A stretch of 7,574 bases of DNA from Microbacteriaceae bacterium (GTDB taxonomy: Bacteria > Actinomycetota > Actinomycetes > Actinomycetales > Microbacteriaceae), in assembly GCA_947454285.1 (NCBI GenBank), contig CANGJO010000045.1:1-7574 (forward strand), read 5' to 3'. Position numbers and translations under genes: made by a program. Numbering within the stretch: the stretch's first letter is position 1; every line of letters begins with the position of its first letter. Below the pieces are notes generated by a model. It saw only the letters and a list, made by a program, of their open reading frames with translations, did no database searches and was not told the DNA's origin. Of this stretch, positions 1 through 5,009 are shown piece by piece.

Positions 1-1397
1 CCGCCCTTGTTTGCACCGTCAGCGATGCGAGCAAGTGTGCGAATCAATCCAGGCTGCCAGTGGTTTGCCAGCGAACCAAGGTTTGCGTTCATGCGGTCTG
101 CTGCAAACAAGTACTGTGACAAGTCGTTAGTACCAACCGATACGAAGTCCACGATTCCAGCCAGCTGATCAATCAACGCGGCGATCGATGGAGTTTCAAC
201 CATGATGCCAACCTTGTAGCCACCAAGTGAGCGAGCAAGATCGGAGAACTGCTTGGCCTCTTGAACGGTTGCAATCATTGGTGCCATTACCCAGACCTCG
301 CGGCTAGTCTTTACGCGGGCAATCTCAAGTGACTTGAGCTGATCTTCAATGAAGTCGCGGTGATCCTGAATCAAACGGAAACCGCGAACACCAAGTGCCG
401 GGTTTTCTTCGTGAGGCATGTGCAAGAACGGAACTGGCTTGTCTGAACCCGCATCGATGGTGCGAACCACGATAGGTCCCTTTGGCGCAGCAGCAAGAAT
501 GGTTGCGTACTCGGCAGCCTGTTCTTCAACAGTTGGCACAACCTTTGAGTTCAAGTAAAGAAGTTCGGTGCGGAACAAACCAACACCAACTGCATCAGTC
601 TTTGCAGTTGCGTTTTCTGCATCGGCAAGTGTTCCAATGTTTGCGCGAACCGGAATGATTGGCTCTTCGTTAATTGCAATGTAAGTGATTGCCTTGGTAG
701 CAAGGGATTCGTCGCCGCCAAAAAGCACGCGGTCACCAACTGGGTCAACCAAAACGGTGTCACCGTTGTTTAGCGATGCCGCTGCACCACAAGAAACTAC
801 TGCAGGAATTGAACGAGAACGACAAATGATTGCGGTGTGTGAAGTTGGTCCACCCTTGAGAGTGATTACACCAACAACTGCTTTGGTAAATTGCGCAGTG
901 TCTGCTGGCGAGAAATCTTCGCCAACCAAAACCAAGCGACCAATTTCTGGAAGCTCAAGGGCCATTTCAATTCCGGCAATGTCTGCCTGCACGCGCTTTG
1001 AAATATCCTGAAGGTCTTTTACGCGCTCATCGAAGTCGGCGTCGCCACCAAGCAGTTCTGCAAAAGTATCAACCGCTTTTCCGTAAGCAGCCGCTGCAGT
1101 CCAACCATCTTCAATGTGAGATTCGGCAAGTTCAAAAAGCTCTTCGTCTTCAAGCAAGAAGGTAAGAGCTTCAAAAATTTCTGCGCTGGTGCCGCCGGCA
1201 CGTTCGCCAAGTGCTGCAAGCGATGCAGCAACGTTTGCGATTGCAGTTTTTAGTGCAGCGGTTTCATCTGCTGCTGACTTTGATGATTTGGTCCACTCTG
1301 GAAGCGGAGCCTGTGGCTTTACAACGAAAACTTCACCAACGGCTGAGTTCAGGCCAACGCCCAAACCAGAAAGTACGGCGCCTGCAGCTAGAGACAA
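1..1397 (-). CDS. ptsI: PTS Enzyme I (phosphoenolpyruvate-protein phosphotransferase), 3' end cut by window
   Basis: Cytoplasmic first enzyme of the sugar PTS: it autophosphorylates from PEP and passes the phosphate to HPr. About 465 codons are visible; the family is usually 550-575 residues, so the last ~100, including the C-terminal catalytic Cys region, lie left of the window. Seen directly: the phospho-histidine motif GGPTSHTAI with His187 (codon 837-839), then the PEP-binding barrel motifs FRTELLYL, TIDAGSDKPVPF, NPALGVRGFR, VGIMVETPS and SVGTNDLSQYLFAADR. The reading frame is open throughout. Start chosen at TTG 1395-1397: an in-frame TGA sits five codons upstream at 1410-1412, no ATG or GTG fits, and a GAAGG Shine-Dalgarno lies in the last codons of ptsH. 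The 4-nt gap after ptsH suggests translational coupling. Family assignment is very secure; the exact start is less so. Confidence 0.97.
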   Translation of the reverse strand, partial: MSLAAGAVLSGLGVGLNSAVGEVFVVKPQAPLPEWTKSSKSAADETAALKTAIANVAASLAALGERAGGTSAEIFEALTFLLEDEELFELAESHIEDGWTAAAAYGKAVDTFAELLGGDADFDERVKDLQDISKRVQADIAGIEMALELPEIGRLVLVGEDFSPADTAQFTKAVVGVITLKGGPTSHTAIICRSRSIPAVVSCGAAASLNNGDTVLVDPVGDRVLFGGDESLATKAITYIAINEEPIIPVRANIGTLADAENATAKTDAVGVGLFRTELLYLNSKVVPTVEEQAAEYATILAAAPKGPIVVRTIDAGSDKPVPFLHMPHEENPALGVRGFRLIQDHRDFIEDQLKSLEIARVKTSREVWVMAPMIATVQEAKQFSDLARSLGGYKVGIMVETPSIAALIDQLAGIVDFVSVGTNDLSQYLFAADRMNANLGSLANHWQPGLIRTLARIADGANKG

Positions 1398-1401
1398 CTT
1401 A

Positions 1402-1671
1402 TTAGCCCTTCAAAAACTCTTGGATCTGAGCCGCAATGTCGGCAGCCTTGGCTTCATCGGTGGTCTCAACGGTCAAGGTCAGCTTCTCGCCGGTCTTGAT
1501 CTTTAGGCTCATCAGCATCAGGGCTGACTTGGCCTTTACAAATTCTTCGCCTGGGCGGCCAATTTCAACGTTTAGCTCTGATTCCTTGACCAGTTTGACG
1601 ATCTGGCTGGCTGGGCGAGCGTGTAGGCCGATTGGGTCTAGGACCTCAACTTCGTGGGTAAATACAGACAT
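1402..1671 (-). CDS. ptsH: HPr phosphocarrier protein
   Basis: Small cytoplasmic phosphocarrier (89 aa, normal for the family) that moves phosphate from Enzyme I to the Enzyme IIA proteins. The active-site motif GLHARPAS is seen with His17. The region around Ser49 (KSALMLMSL) aligns with the regulatory-Ser segment of HPr from Firmicutes; whether it is phosphorylated here is unknown. ATG 1669-1671 was chosen because the first beta strand begins right after it and a GGAG Shine-Dalgarno (plus-strand 1680-1683) is 8 nt upstream. An in-frame ATG at 1744-1746 would add 25 residues that do not look like HPr; see findings. First gene of the ptsH-ptsI operon, divergent from the fru Enzyme II genes. 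Confidence 0.97.
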   Translation of the reverse strand: MSVFTHEVEVLDPIGLHARPASQIVKLVKESELNVEIGRPGEEFVKAKSALMLMSLKIKTGEKLTLTVETTDEAKAADIAAQIQEFLKG

Positions 1672-1679
1672 CAGGGATA

Positions 1680-1683
1680 CTCC
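1680..1683 (-). promoter_or_regulatory. Ribosome binding site of ptsH (GGAG)
   Basis: GGAG on the minus strand, 8 nt before ATG 1669-1671. It favours the 89-aa HPr over the 114-aa in-frame extension starting at 1746. Confidence 0.8.
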
Positions 1684-1752
1684 ATTTATAAAGGGATTTA
1701 TGGGGGACCTGAGCCTCATCGCTCGGGAGCCCTCTAATACTGCCATTACTCC

Positions 1753-1758
1753 TATATA
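1753..1758 (-). promoter_or_regulatory. Possible -10 box for ptsHI (TATATA)
   Basis: TATATA on the minus strand matches the -10 consensus well and would start transcription near 1746, giving a leader of about 75 nt before the HPr ATG. No convincing -35 hexamer is seen 16-18 bp upstream, which is common in Actinobacteria. Assigned by pattern only. Confidence 0.35.
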
Positions 1759-1800
1759 AGGTGCAATTTCTGGGCCCTAGAGTCGGGGATTTGGGCCGAA

Positions 1801-1810
1801 TTTGGCCAAA
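1801..1810. repeat. 10-bp perfect palindrome TTTGGCCAAA
   Basis: TTTGGCCAAA equals its own reverse complement. It lies one base from the 16-bp palindrome and is one of three ATTTGGCC-like copies in this region. Possible regulator site; function unknown. Confidence 0.5.
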
Positions 1811-1811
1811 A

Positions 1812-1827
1812 ACACCGATATCGGTGT
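1812..1827. promoter_or_regulatory. 16-bp perfect palindrome, candidate operator
   Basis: ACACCGATATCGGTGT is its own reverse complement, centred between 1819 and 1820. With no spacer it is a poor RNA hairpin but a good site for a dimeric DNA-binding protein. It lies roughly 55-70 bp upstream of the ptsH -10 candidate and about 170 bp before the IIA start. The regulator is not identifiable from the site alone. Confidence 0.5.
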
Positions 1828-1854
1828 CTGTGAACACGATTTGGCCTAAGTGGA

Positions 1855-1869
1855 ATGTAAACGATTACT
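1855..1869. promoter_or_regulatory. Candidate LacI-family (cre/FruR-like) operator
   Basis: ATGTAAACGATTACT fits the Bacillus cre consensus WTGNAARCGNWWWCA at every position but the last. It is an imperfect palindrome (GTAA...TTAC) around a central CG, the hallmark of LacI/GalR-family operators. Fructose PTS genes are often controlled by LacI- or DeoR-family repressors in Actinobacteria. Its place in the divergent region makes control of fru, and perhaps ptsHI, likely. The binding protein itself is inferred; no regulator gene is in the window. Confidence 0.5.
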
Positions 1870-1892
1870 TTGTAGTGTTTCTACAAAGCAAT
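1864..1892. repeat. Inverted repeat with 12-bp arms (one mismatch), 5-nt spacer
   Basis: CTTTGTAG (1868-1875) and CTACAAAG (1881-1888) are perfect complements around TGTTT. Beyond one mismatch (1867/1889) the arms extend by ATT/AAT to 1864-1875 and 1881-1892. No T-run follows, so it is not a typical terminator. It overlaps the right half of the LacI-type operator match, so the two sites could compete or form a composite site. Confidence 0.6.
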
Positions 1893-1912
1893 TAGGTAAC
1901 TTTCTCGCATCT

Positions 1913-1932
1913 TTTACCAAAATTTACCAAAA
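1913..1932 (+). repeat. Tandem direct repeat, 2 x TTTACCAAAA
   Basis: Two exact, adjacent 10-bp copies (1913-1922 and 1923-1932). The period is close to one helical turn, so a protein could bind both on the same DNA face. They lie upstream of, or within, the fru operon leader depending on the transcription start. Chance in A/T-rich sequence cannot be excluded. Confidence 0.55.
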
Positions 1933-1983
1933 GACTGAGAAAAGCCTGTGTACCGTAATCACACGAGCTCGAACAGGGCTTCC

Positions 1984-1990
1984 AAAGGAG
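1984..1990 (+). promoter_or_regulatory. Ribosome binding site deciding the IIA start (AAAGGAG)
   Basis: A strong AAAGGAG sits 8 nt before TTG 1999-2001. It supports that TTG, not the in-frame GTG at 1948, which has no Shine-Dalgarno and would encode 17 residues unlike a IIA N-terminus. Confidence 0.8.
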
Positions 1991-1998
1991 TAAGCAGT

Positions 1999-2451
1999 TT
2001 GTCTAACGCAGTAACCACCGCCGACATCGTAATTGTCGACATCGATGCCTCAACCAAAGAAGAGGCAACCCGCCTTTTGGCTGAGCGTCTTTTGGCCGCC
2101 GGCCGCATCACCGAAATCGAAGGCTACCTGGCTGCTGTTGCTGCTCGCGAAGAACACTTCCCAACTGGCATTGAGGGTGGCATTGCTATTCCTCACGCAC
2201 AGAGCGATCTAGTAACCATTCCTTCAGTTGCAGTTGCAACTACAGAAAAGGGAATTGACTTTGGTGCCGACGACGGACCATCTCACTTAATCTTTTTGAT
2301 CGCTGCGCCAGCATCTGGCGAAAGCGCACACCTAGAAATTCTTGCAGCGCTTGCACGTAAAGTTATGCACGAAGAATTCCGTGACGCGTTGCGCGCGGAC
2401 AAGAGTGCTGCATCAATTGCAGAGACCGTTACTCGAGAGGTACAGAAATAA
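1999..2451 (+). CDS. PTS fructose-family Enzyme IIA component
   Basis: Cytoplasmic IIA of the fructose/mannitol type: it takes phosphate from HPr and hands it to IIB. 150 aa from TTG 1999, a normal length for a stand-alone IIA(Fru) domain. The motif GIEGGIAIPHAQS is seen with the phospho-acceptor His66, and the later stretch HLIFLIAAPASGESAHLEILAALAR is typical of this family (PTS_EIIA_2). The longer reading from GTG 1948 is rejected because the AAAGGAG site fits TTG. First gene of a IIA-IIB-IIC operon; IIB starts 2 nt after the stop. In many relatives these domains are fused, whereas here they are separate. The fructose preference is inferred from the family; mannitol or another hexose is possible. 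Confidence 0.93.
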   Translation: MSNAVTTADIVIVDIDASTKEEATRLLAERLLAAGRITEIEGYLAAVAAREEHFPTGIEGGIAIPHAQSDLVTIPSVAVATTEKGIDFGADDGPSHLIFLIAAPASGESAHLEILAALARKVMHEEFRDALRADKSAASIAETVTREVQK

Positions 2452-2453
2452 AA

Positions 2454-2888
2454 ATGGCAAAGATCGTTTGCGTAACTTCATGCATCACCGGAATCGCTCA
2501 CACCTACATGGCAGCAGAAGCTCTAGAGCAGGCTGGCAAGAAGTTAGGTCACCAAGTTTTCGTTGAGACTCAGGGCTCTGCGGGATCAAACCCGTTCAAG
2601 CAAGATTTCATTGACGATGCTGATGCAGTAATTTTCGCCGTCGACCTACAGGTAAAGGACCGTGAACGTTTTAACGGCAAGCCTTACCTAGAGGTTCCAG
2701 TTGCTAAGGCAATGCACGGCGCACAGGCTTTGATCAACCAGGTACTAGAGGCTGCGGCTAACGGTACTGCACCAAAGGTTGGCGAAGGTTCTTCTGCAGC
2801 TCCTGCTGCAGAGAAAACGGAGAAGGCCCCAAAGCCTGCTTCAGAGAAGAAGGGCGGCTTCCTCGGAGGCCTCTTCGGAAAAAAGTAG
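2454..2888 (+). CDS. PTS fructose-family Enzyme IIB component with extra C-terminal tail
   Basis: IIB takes phosphate from IIA on a cysteine and phosphorylates the incoming sugar at IIC. The N-terminal ~100 residues form the IIB(Fru) domain: MAKIVCVTSC-ITGIAHTYMAAEAL, with the expected phospho-Cys at Cys10. The family usually has CPTGIAHT; here Ile11 replaces Pro. Residues ~103-144 are extra: an Ala/Pro/Lys/Glu-rich, probably disordered linker ending in GGFLGGLFGKK. The protein is 144 aa against about 100 for the bare domain. The start ATG is 2 nt after the IIA stop, with GAGAGG 13 nt upstream, so coupling to IIA is likely. The tail may be what remains of, or substitutes for, the linker to IIC in fused Enzyme II proteins. 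Confidence 0.93.
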   Translation: MAKIVCVTSCITGIAHTYMAAEALEQAGKKLGHQVFVETQGSAGSNPFKQDFIDDADAVIFAVDLQVKDRERFNGKPYLEVPVAKAMHGAQALINQVLEAAANGTAPKVGEGSSAAPAAEKTEKAPKPASEKKGGFLGGLFGKK

Positions 2889-2916
2889 TAACCCCAAATC
2901 CAATTAGAGAACTATT

Positions 2917-2921
2917 AGGAG
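2917..2921 (+). promoter_or_regulatory. Ribosome binding site of the IIC gene (AGGAG)
   Basis: AGGAG, 7 nt before GTG 2929-2931, in the 40-nt gap after the IIB stop. It fixes the GTG start and gives IIC its own strong initiation signal. Confidence 0.85.
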
Positions 2922-2928
2922 ACGAATA

Positions 2929-4080
2929 GTGAGCAACGTAAGTACAGGAACACGCATCCGCCAGTGGCTGATGACCGGTGTTTCACACATGATTCCATTC
3001 GTAGCAGCCGGCGGTATTTTGATCGCTCTTGGCTTCTTGTTTGGAACAATGGCAATGGGTTCAGACCCTGCAACTGGTGGTATCCGCGTTTACGACGCAG
3101 CACTTGCTGGCGTACCTGTTGACAAAGATGGTCACATCACTGGCTTCAACCTACTAAGCCTTGGCAACTGGGCATTCATCATTTTCTGGCTAGGTAAGGC
3201 TGCATTCGCATTCTTCGTTCCAGTACTTGCTGGATACATTGCTTATGCAATCGCAGACCGTCCAGGTCTTGCTCCAGGTTTCGTTGCAGGTGCGCTTGCA
3301 ACTGGTCTAGACGGTAACCCACTAGGTACCGGTACTGGATTCCTTGGTGCGATCCTTGGTGGTTTCGTAGCTGGTTTCGCAGCTCTATGGATTTCACGTT
3401 GGCCAGTAGCTAACTGGATCAAGCCAATCATGCCTGTAGTTGTTAACCCACTACTTTCAACTTTGATTGCTGGATTCGCGATGGTTATCGTTCTAAAGAC
3501 TCCAATCTCAGCTGCAGCTAACGGTCTAACCACTTGGCTAACCGGCCTATCAACTGCAGGCGTTGTAGTTGTAGGTATCGTTATCGGTCTGATGATGGCA
3601 TTCGACATGGGTGGTCCAGTTAACAAGGTTGCTTACACCTTTGGTGTGACCGGTCTTGCAGCTGCAGGTGCAGTAGCTTCTGCTCCTCAGTTCGTGATCA
3701 TGGCGATTGTTATGGCAACCGGTATGACCCCTCCTCTAGGTCTTGCACTTGCAACCGTTCTACGTAAGAACCAGTTCTCTGATTCAGAGCGCGAAAACGG
3801 TAAGGCTGCATGGCTTCTAGGTGCATCATTCATCTCTGAAGGTGCGATTCCTTTCGCAGCTGCTGACCCAATCCGCGTTATCCCATCAATCATGATTGGT
3901 TCTGGTGTAACCGGTGCTCTAGTAGCGATCTTCGGTAACGAGCTACGCGCTCCTCACGGTGGTATCTTCGTGTTCCCACTAGTGAGCAGCCCACTAACCT
4001 ACATCCTGGCAATTGCTATCGGTACCGTTGTTACCGCTCTAGCAGTAATCGTTGCAAAGGGTATTGGTTCAAAGAACTAA
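2929..4080 (+). CDS. PTS fructose-family Enzyme IIC, membrane permease
   Basis: Integral membrane channel that binds and translocates the sugar while IIB phosphorylates it. 383 aa, hydrophobic throughout, with many predicted membrane segments starting at ~18-40 (SHMIPFVAAGGILIALGFLF). Fructose-family motifs are seen: GFVAGALA (~117-124), MPVVVNPLLSTLIAG (~168-182), AFDMGGPVNKVAY (~224-236), EGAIPFAAADPIRVIPS (~304-320, likely substrate region) and APHGGIFVFP (~341-350). GTG start supported by AGGAG. Codon choice is unusual: about 19 of 38 Leu codons are CTA and Phe is nearly always TTC, unlike the downstream export genes. Last gene before a strong terminator. Fructose is the likeliest substrate, by family only. 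Confidence 0.94.
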   Translation: MSNVSTGTRIRQWLMTGVSHMIPFVAAGGILIALGFLFGTMAMGSDPATGGIRVYDAALAGVPVDKDGHITGFNLLSLGNWAFIIFWLGKAAFAFFVPVLAGYIAYAIADRPGLAPGFVAGALATGLDGNPLGTGTGFLGAILGGFVAGFAALWISRWPVANWIKPIMPVVVNPLLSTLIAGFAMVIVLKTPISAAANGLTTWLTGLSTAGVVVVGIVIGLMMAFDMGGPVNKVAYTFGVTGLAAAGAVASAPQFVIMAIVMATGMTPPLGLALATVLRKNQFSDSERENGKAAWLLGASFISEGAIPFAAADPIRVIPSIMIGSGVTGALVAIFGNELRAPHGGIFVFPLVSSPLTYILAIAIGTVVTALAVIVAKGIGSKN

Positions 4081-4097
4081 TTACTTATTAGTTAGCG

Positions 4098-4130
4098 AAG
4101 GTCCCGGCAGCGATGCCGGGACCTTTTCTT
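4098..4130 (+). terminator. Intrinsic terminator of the fru Enzyme II operon
   Basis: Perfect 12-bp stem AAGGTCCCGGCA (4098-4109) / TGCCGGGACCTT (4114-4125) with a GCGA loop, which fits a GNRA tetraloop, followed by TTCTT. It lies 18 nt after the IIC stop. The minus-strand reading has no T-run, so it probably acts in one direction. It separates the PTS operon from the surface-polymer operon. Confidence 0.92.
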
Positions 4131-4142
4131 TAACCACACCGA

Positions 4143-4148
4143 TAAACT
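4143..4148 (+). promoter_or_regulatory. Candidate -10 box for the export operon (TAAACT), possibly leaderless
   Basis: TAAACT fits the TAnnnT -10 pattern and ends 6 nt before GTG 4155, so transcription would begin at or next to the start codon. There is no good Shine-Dalgarno before this GTG, as expected for a leaderless mRNA, which is common in Actinobacteria. No clear -35 is seen; that position overlaps the terminator arm. Confidence 0.45.
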
Positions 4149-4154
4149 GAACGG

Positions 4155-5009
4155 GTGAGTCAGGAAAACCTAGCGGCCTATGCCGCAGAGCACGGACTAA
4201 AGCGCATGGGCGCTCGTCCGTCTTTCTTTAACTACCTGGCCGAAACTTGGCAACGACGCGACTTTGCAGTTGCACTTTCCACTTTTTCTAACGAAGCAGC
4301 CAACGCACGTAACCGCTTGGGTAAGTGGTGGAACATCCTGCTGCCAACCATTCAGGCGGCGACCTACGGTTTGATTTTTGGTGTAATTCTTGGCTCAAGT
4401 CGCCCGCACAACTTTTTGCCGTTCCTCTTCACCGGCGTCTTTTTGTTCTCGTTTATGTCGGGCAGTTTTTACAGTGGCGCATCTTCAATCACCAGCAACT
4501 CGGGTTTGGTGCGTAGCTTAAGTTTTCCGCGTGCGCTGCTGCCAATCTCAACTGTGATTACGCAGTTTGTAAATTTGCTTCCGCAAATCGGAATTCTTTT
4601 GGTGACTTTGCTGATCATTCAGCAACAAATCACCTGGGGTTGGCTGGCGTTGATTCCGATCCTATTTTTGATGACCATGTTCTCTGCCGGTTTGGCGATG
4701 ATTGCTGCGCGCCTTACTGCGCAGGTGCGAGACCTGAGCAAGCTTTTGCCATTTGTTACTCGCATCTTCTTCTACATCTCAGGAATTTTCTTTAGCGTAG
4801 ACAAGGTTTTGGCTAACCACCCAGACATCTACGCGTTCGTAAAGTGGAATCCGGTTTACGACTTCATTGAGATTGCCCGCGGAGCCCTGGTTGAGGGCTA
4901 CACAATGGAAACCGATATTTGGATTGCCTGCGTAGTCTGGGCAGTAGTCACCTTTGTGTTTGGCAGCATCTTCTTCTGGAAAGCCGAGGAAGAATATGGC
5001 CGAGATTAA
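4155..5009 (+). CDS. ABC-2 polysaccharide/teichoic acid export permease (TagG/Wzm-like)
   Basis: Membrane half of an exporter that moves a lipid-linked surface polymer across the cytoplasmic membrane. 284 aa. A cytoplasmic, amphipathic N-terminus (residues 1-58, with NARNRLGKWWN at ~50-60) is followed by about six hydrophobic segments: ~61-82, 87-110, 126-155, 162-186, 197-216 and 255-275. This is the ABC-2 type layout. GTG 4155 keeps the usual N-terminus; a later ATG at codon 18 is possible but would drop part of it. The stop overlaps the ATPase start by 14 nt, confirming the pair as one transporter. Leucine codons are mostly TTG and CTG, unlike the upstream IIC gene. The family is secure; the polymer is inferred from the neighbours. 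Confidence 0.9.
   Translation: MSQENLAAYAAEHGLKRMGARPSFFNYLAETWQRRDFAVALSTFSNEAANARNRLGKWWNILLPTIQAATYGLIFGVILGSSRPHNFLPFLFTGVFLFSFMSGSFYSGASSITSNSGLVRSLSFPRALLPISTVITQFVNLLPQIGILLVTLLIIQQQITWGWLALIPILFLMTMFSAGLAMIAARLTAQVRDLSKLLPFVTRIFFYISGIFFSVDKVLANHPDIYAFVKWNPVYDFIEIARGALVEGYTMETDIWIACVVWAVVTFVFGSIFFWKAEEEYGRD

Larger units (their letters stand above)
1672..1998. promoter_or_regulatory. Divergent control region between ptsHI and the fru Enzyme II operon
   Basis: A 327-bp stretch with no convincing gene. It must hold the promoters for both divergent operons. Seen in order: a TATATA -10 candidate for ptsH (1753-1758, minus); three ATTTGG(G)CC copies (1789-1797, 1800-1807, 1839-1846); palindromes at 1801-1810 and 1812-1827; a LacI/cre-type operator match at 1855-1869; an inverted repeat at 1864-1892; a tandem decamer at 1913-1932; and a foldable leader at 1942-1981 before the IIA Shine-Dalgarno. 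The fru promoter is not clear; TAACTT at 1897-1902 fits a TAnnnT -10 but lacks a good -35. The density of symmetric sites suggests binding by at least one dimeric regulator. Confidence 0.75.

Noticed and set aside
685..1506. Plus-strand open frames opposite ptsI and ptsH (e.g. 685-1011, 1189-1506)
   Set aside because: They lie antisense to clearly conserved genes, show low-complexity Ser/Ala/Arg composition and no family motifs.
1402..1746. 114-aa HPr reading from ATG 1746 as the main product
   Set aside because: The GGAG site and the standard HPr N-terminus fit ATG 1669-1671. Kept only as a possible alternative start in the findings.
1828..1846. GlxR/CRP-type site starting at TGTGA (1829-1833 region)
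   Set aside because: Only one half-site; no TCACA at the required distance.
1864..1892. Intrinsic terminator
   Set aside because: The stem is A/T-rich and no T-run follows on either strand; it also lies upstream of the coding regions on both sides.
1948..2451. 167-aa IIA reading from GTG 1948
   Set aside because: No Shine-Dalgarno before 1948, a non-family N-terminus, and a strong AAAGGAG placed correctly for TTG 1999.
4954..4998. ATPase start at GTG 4954
   Set aside because: It would overlap the permease by 56 nt, and its extra residues are permease codons read in another frame. ATG 4996 has a good GAGGA site.
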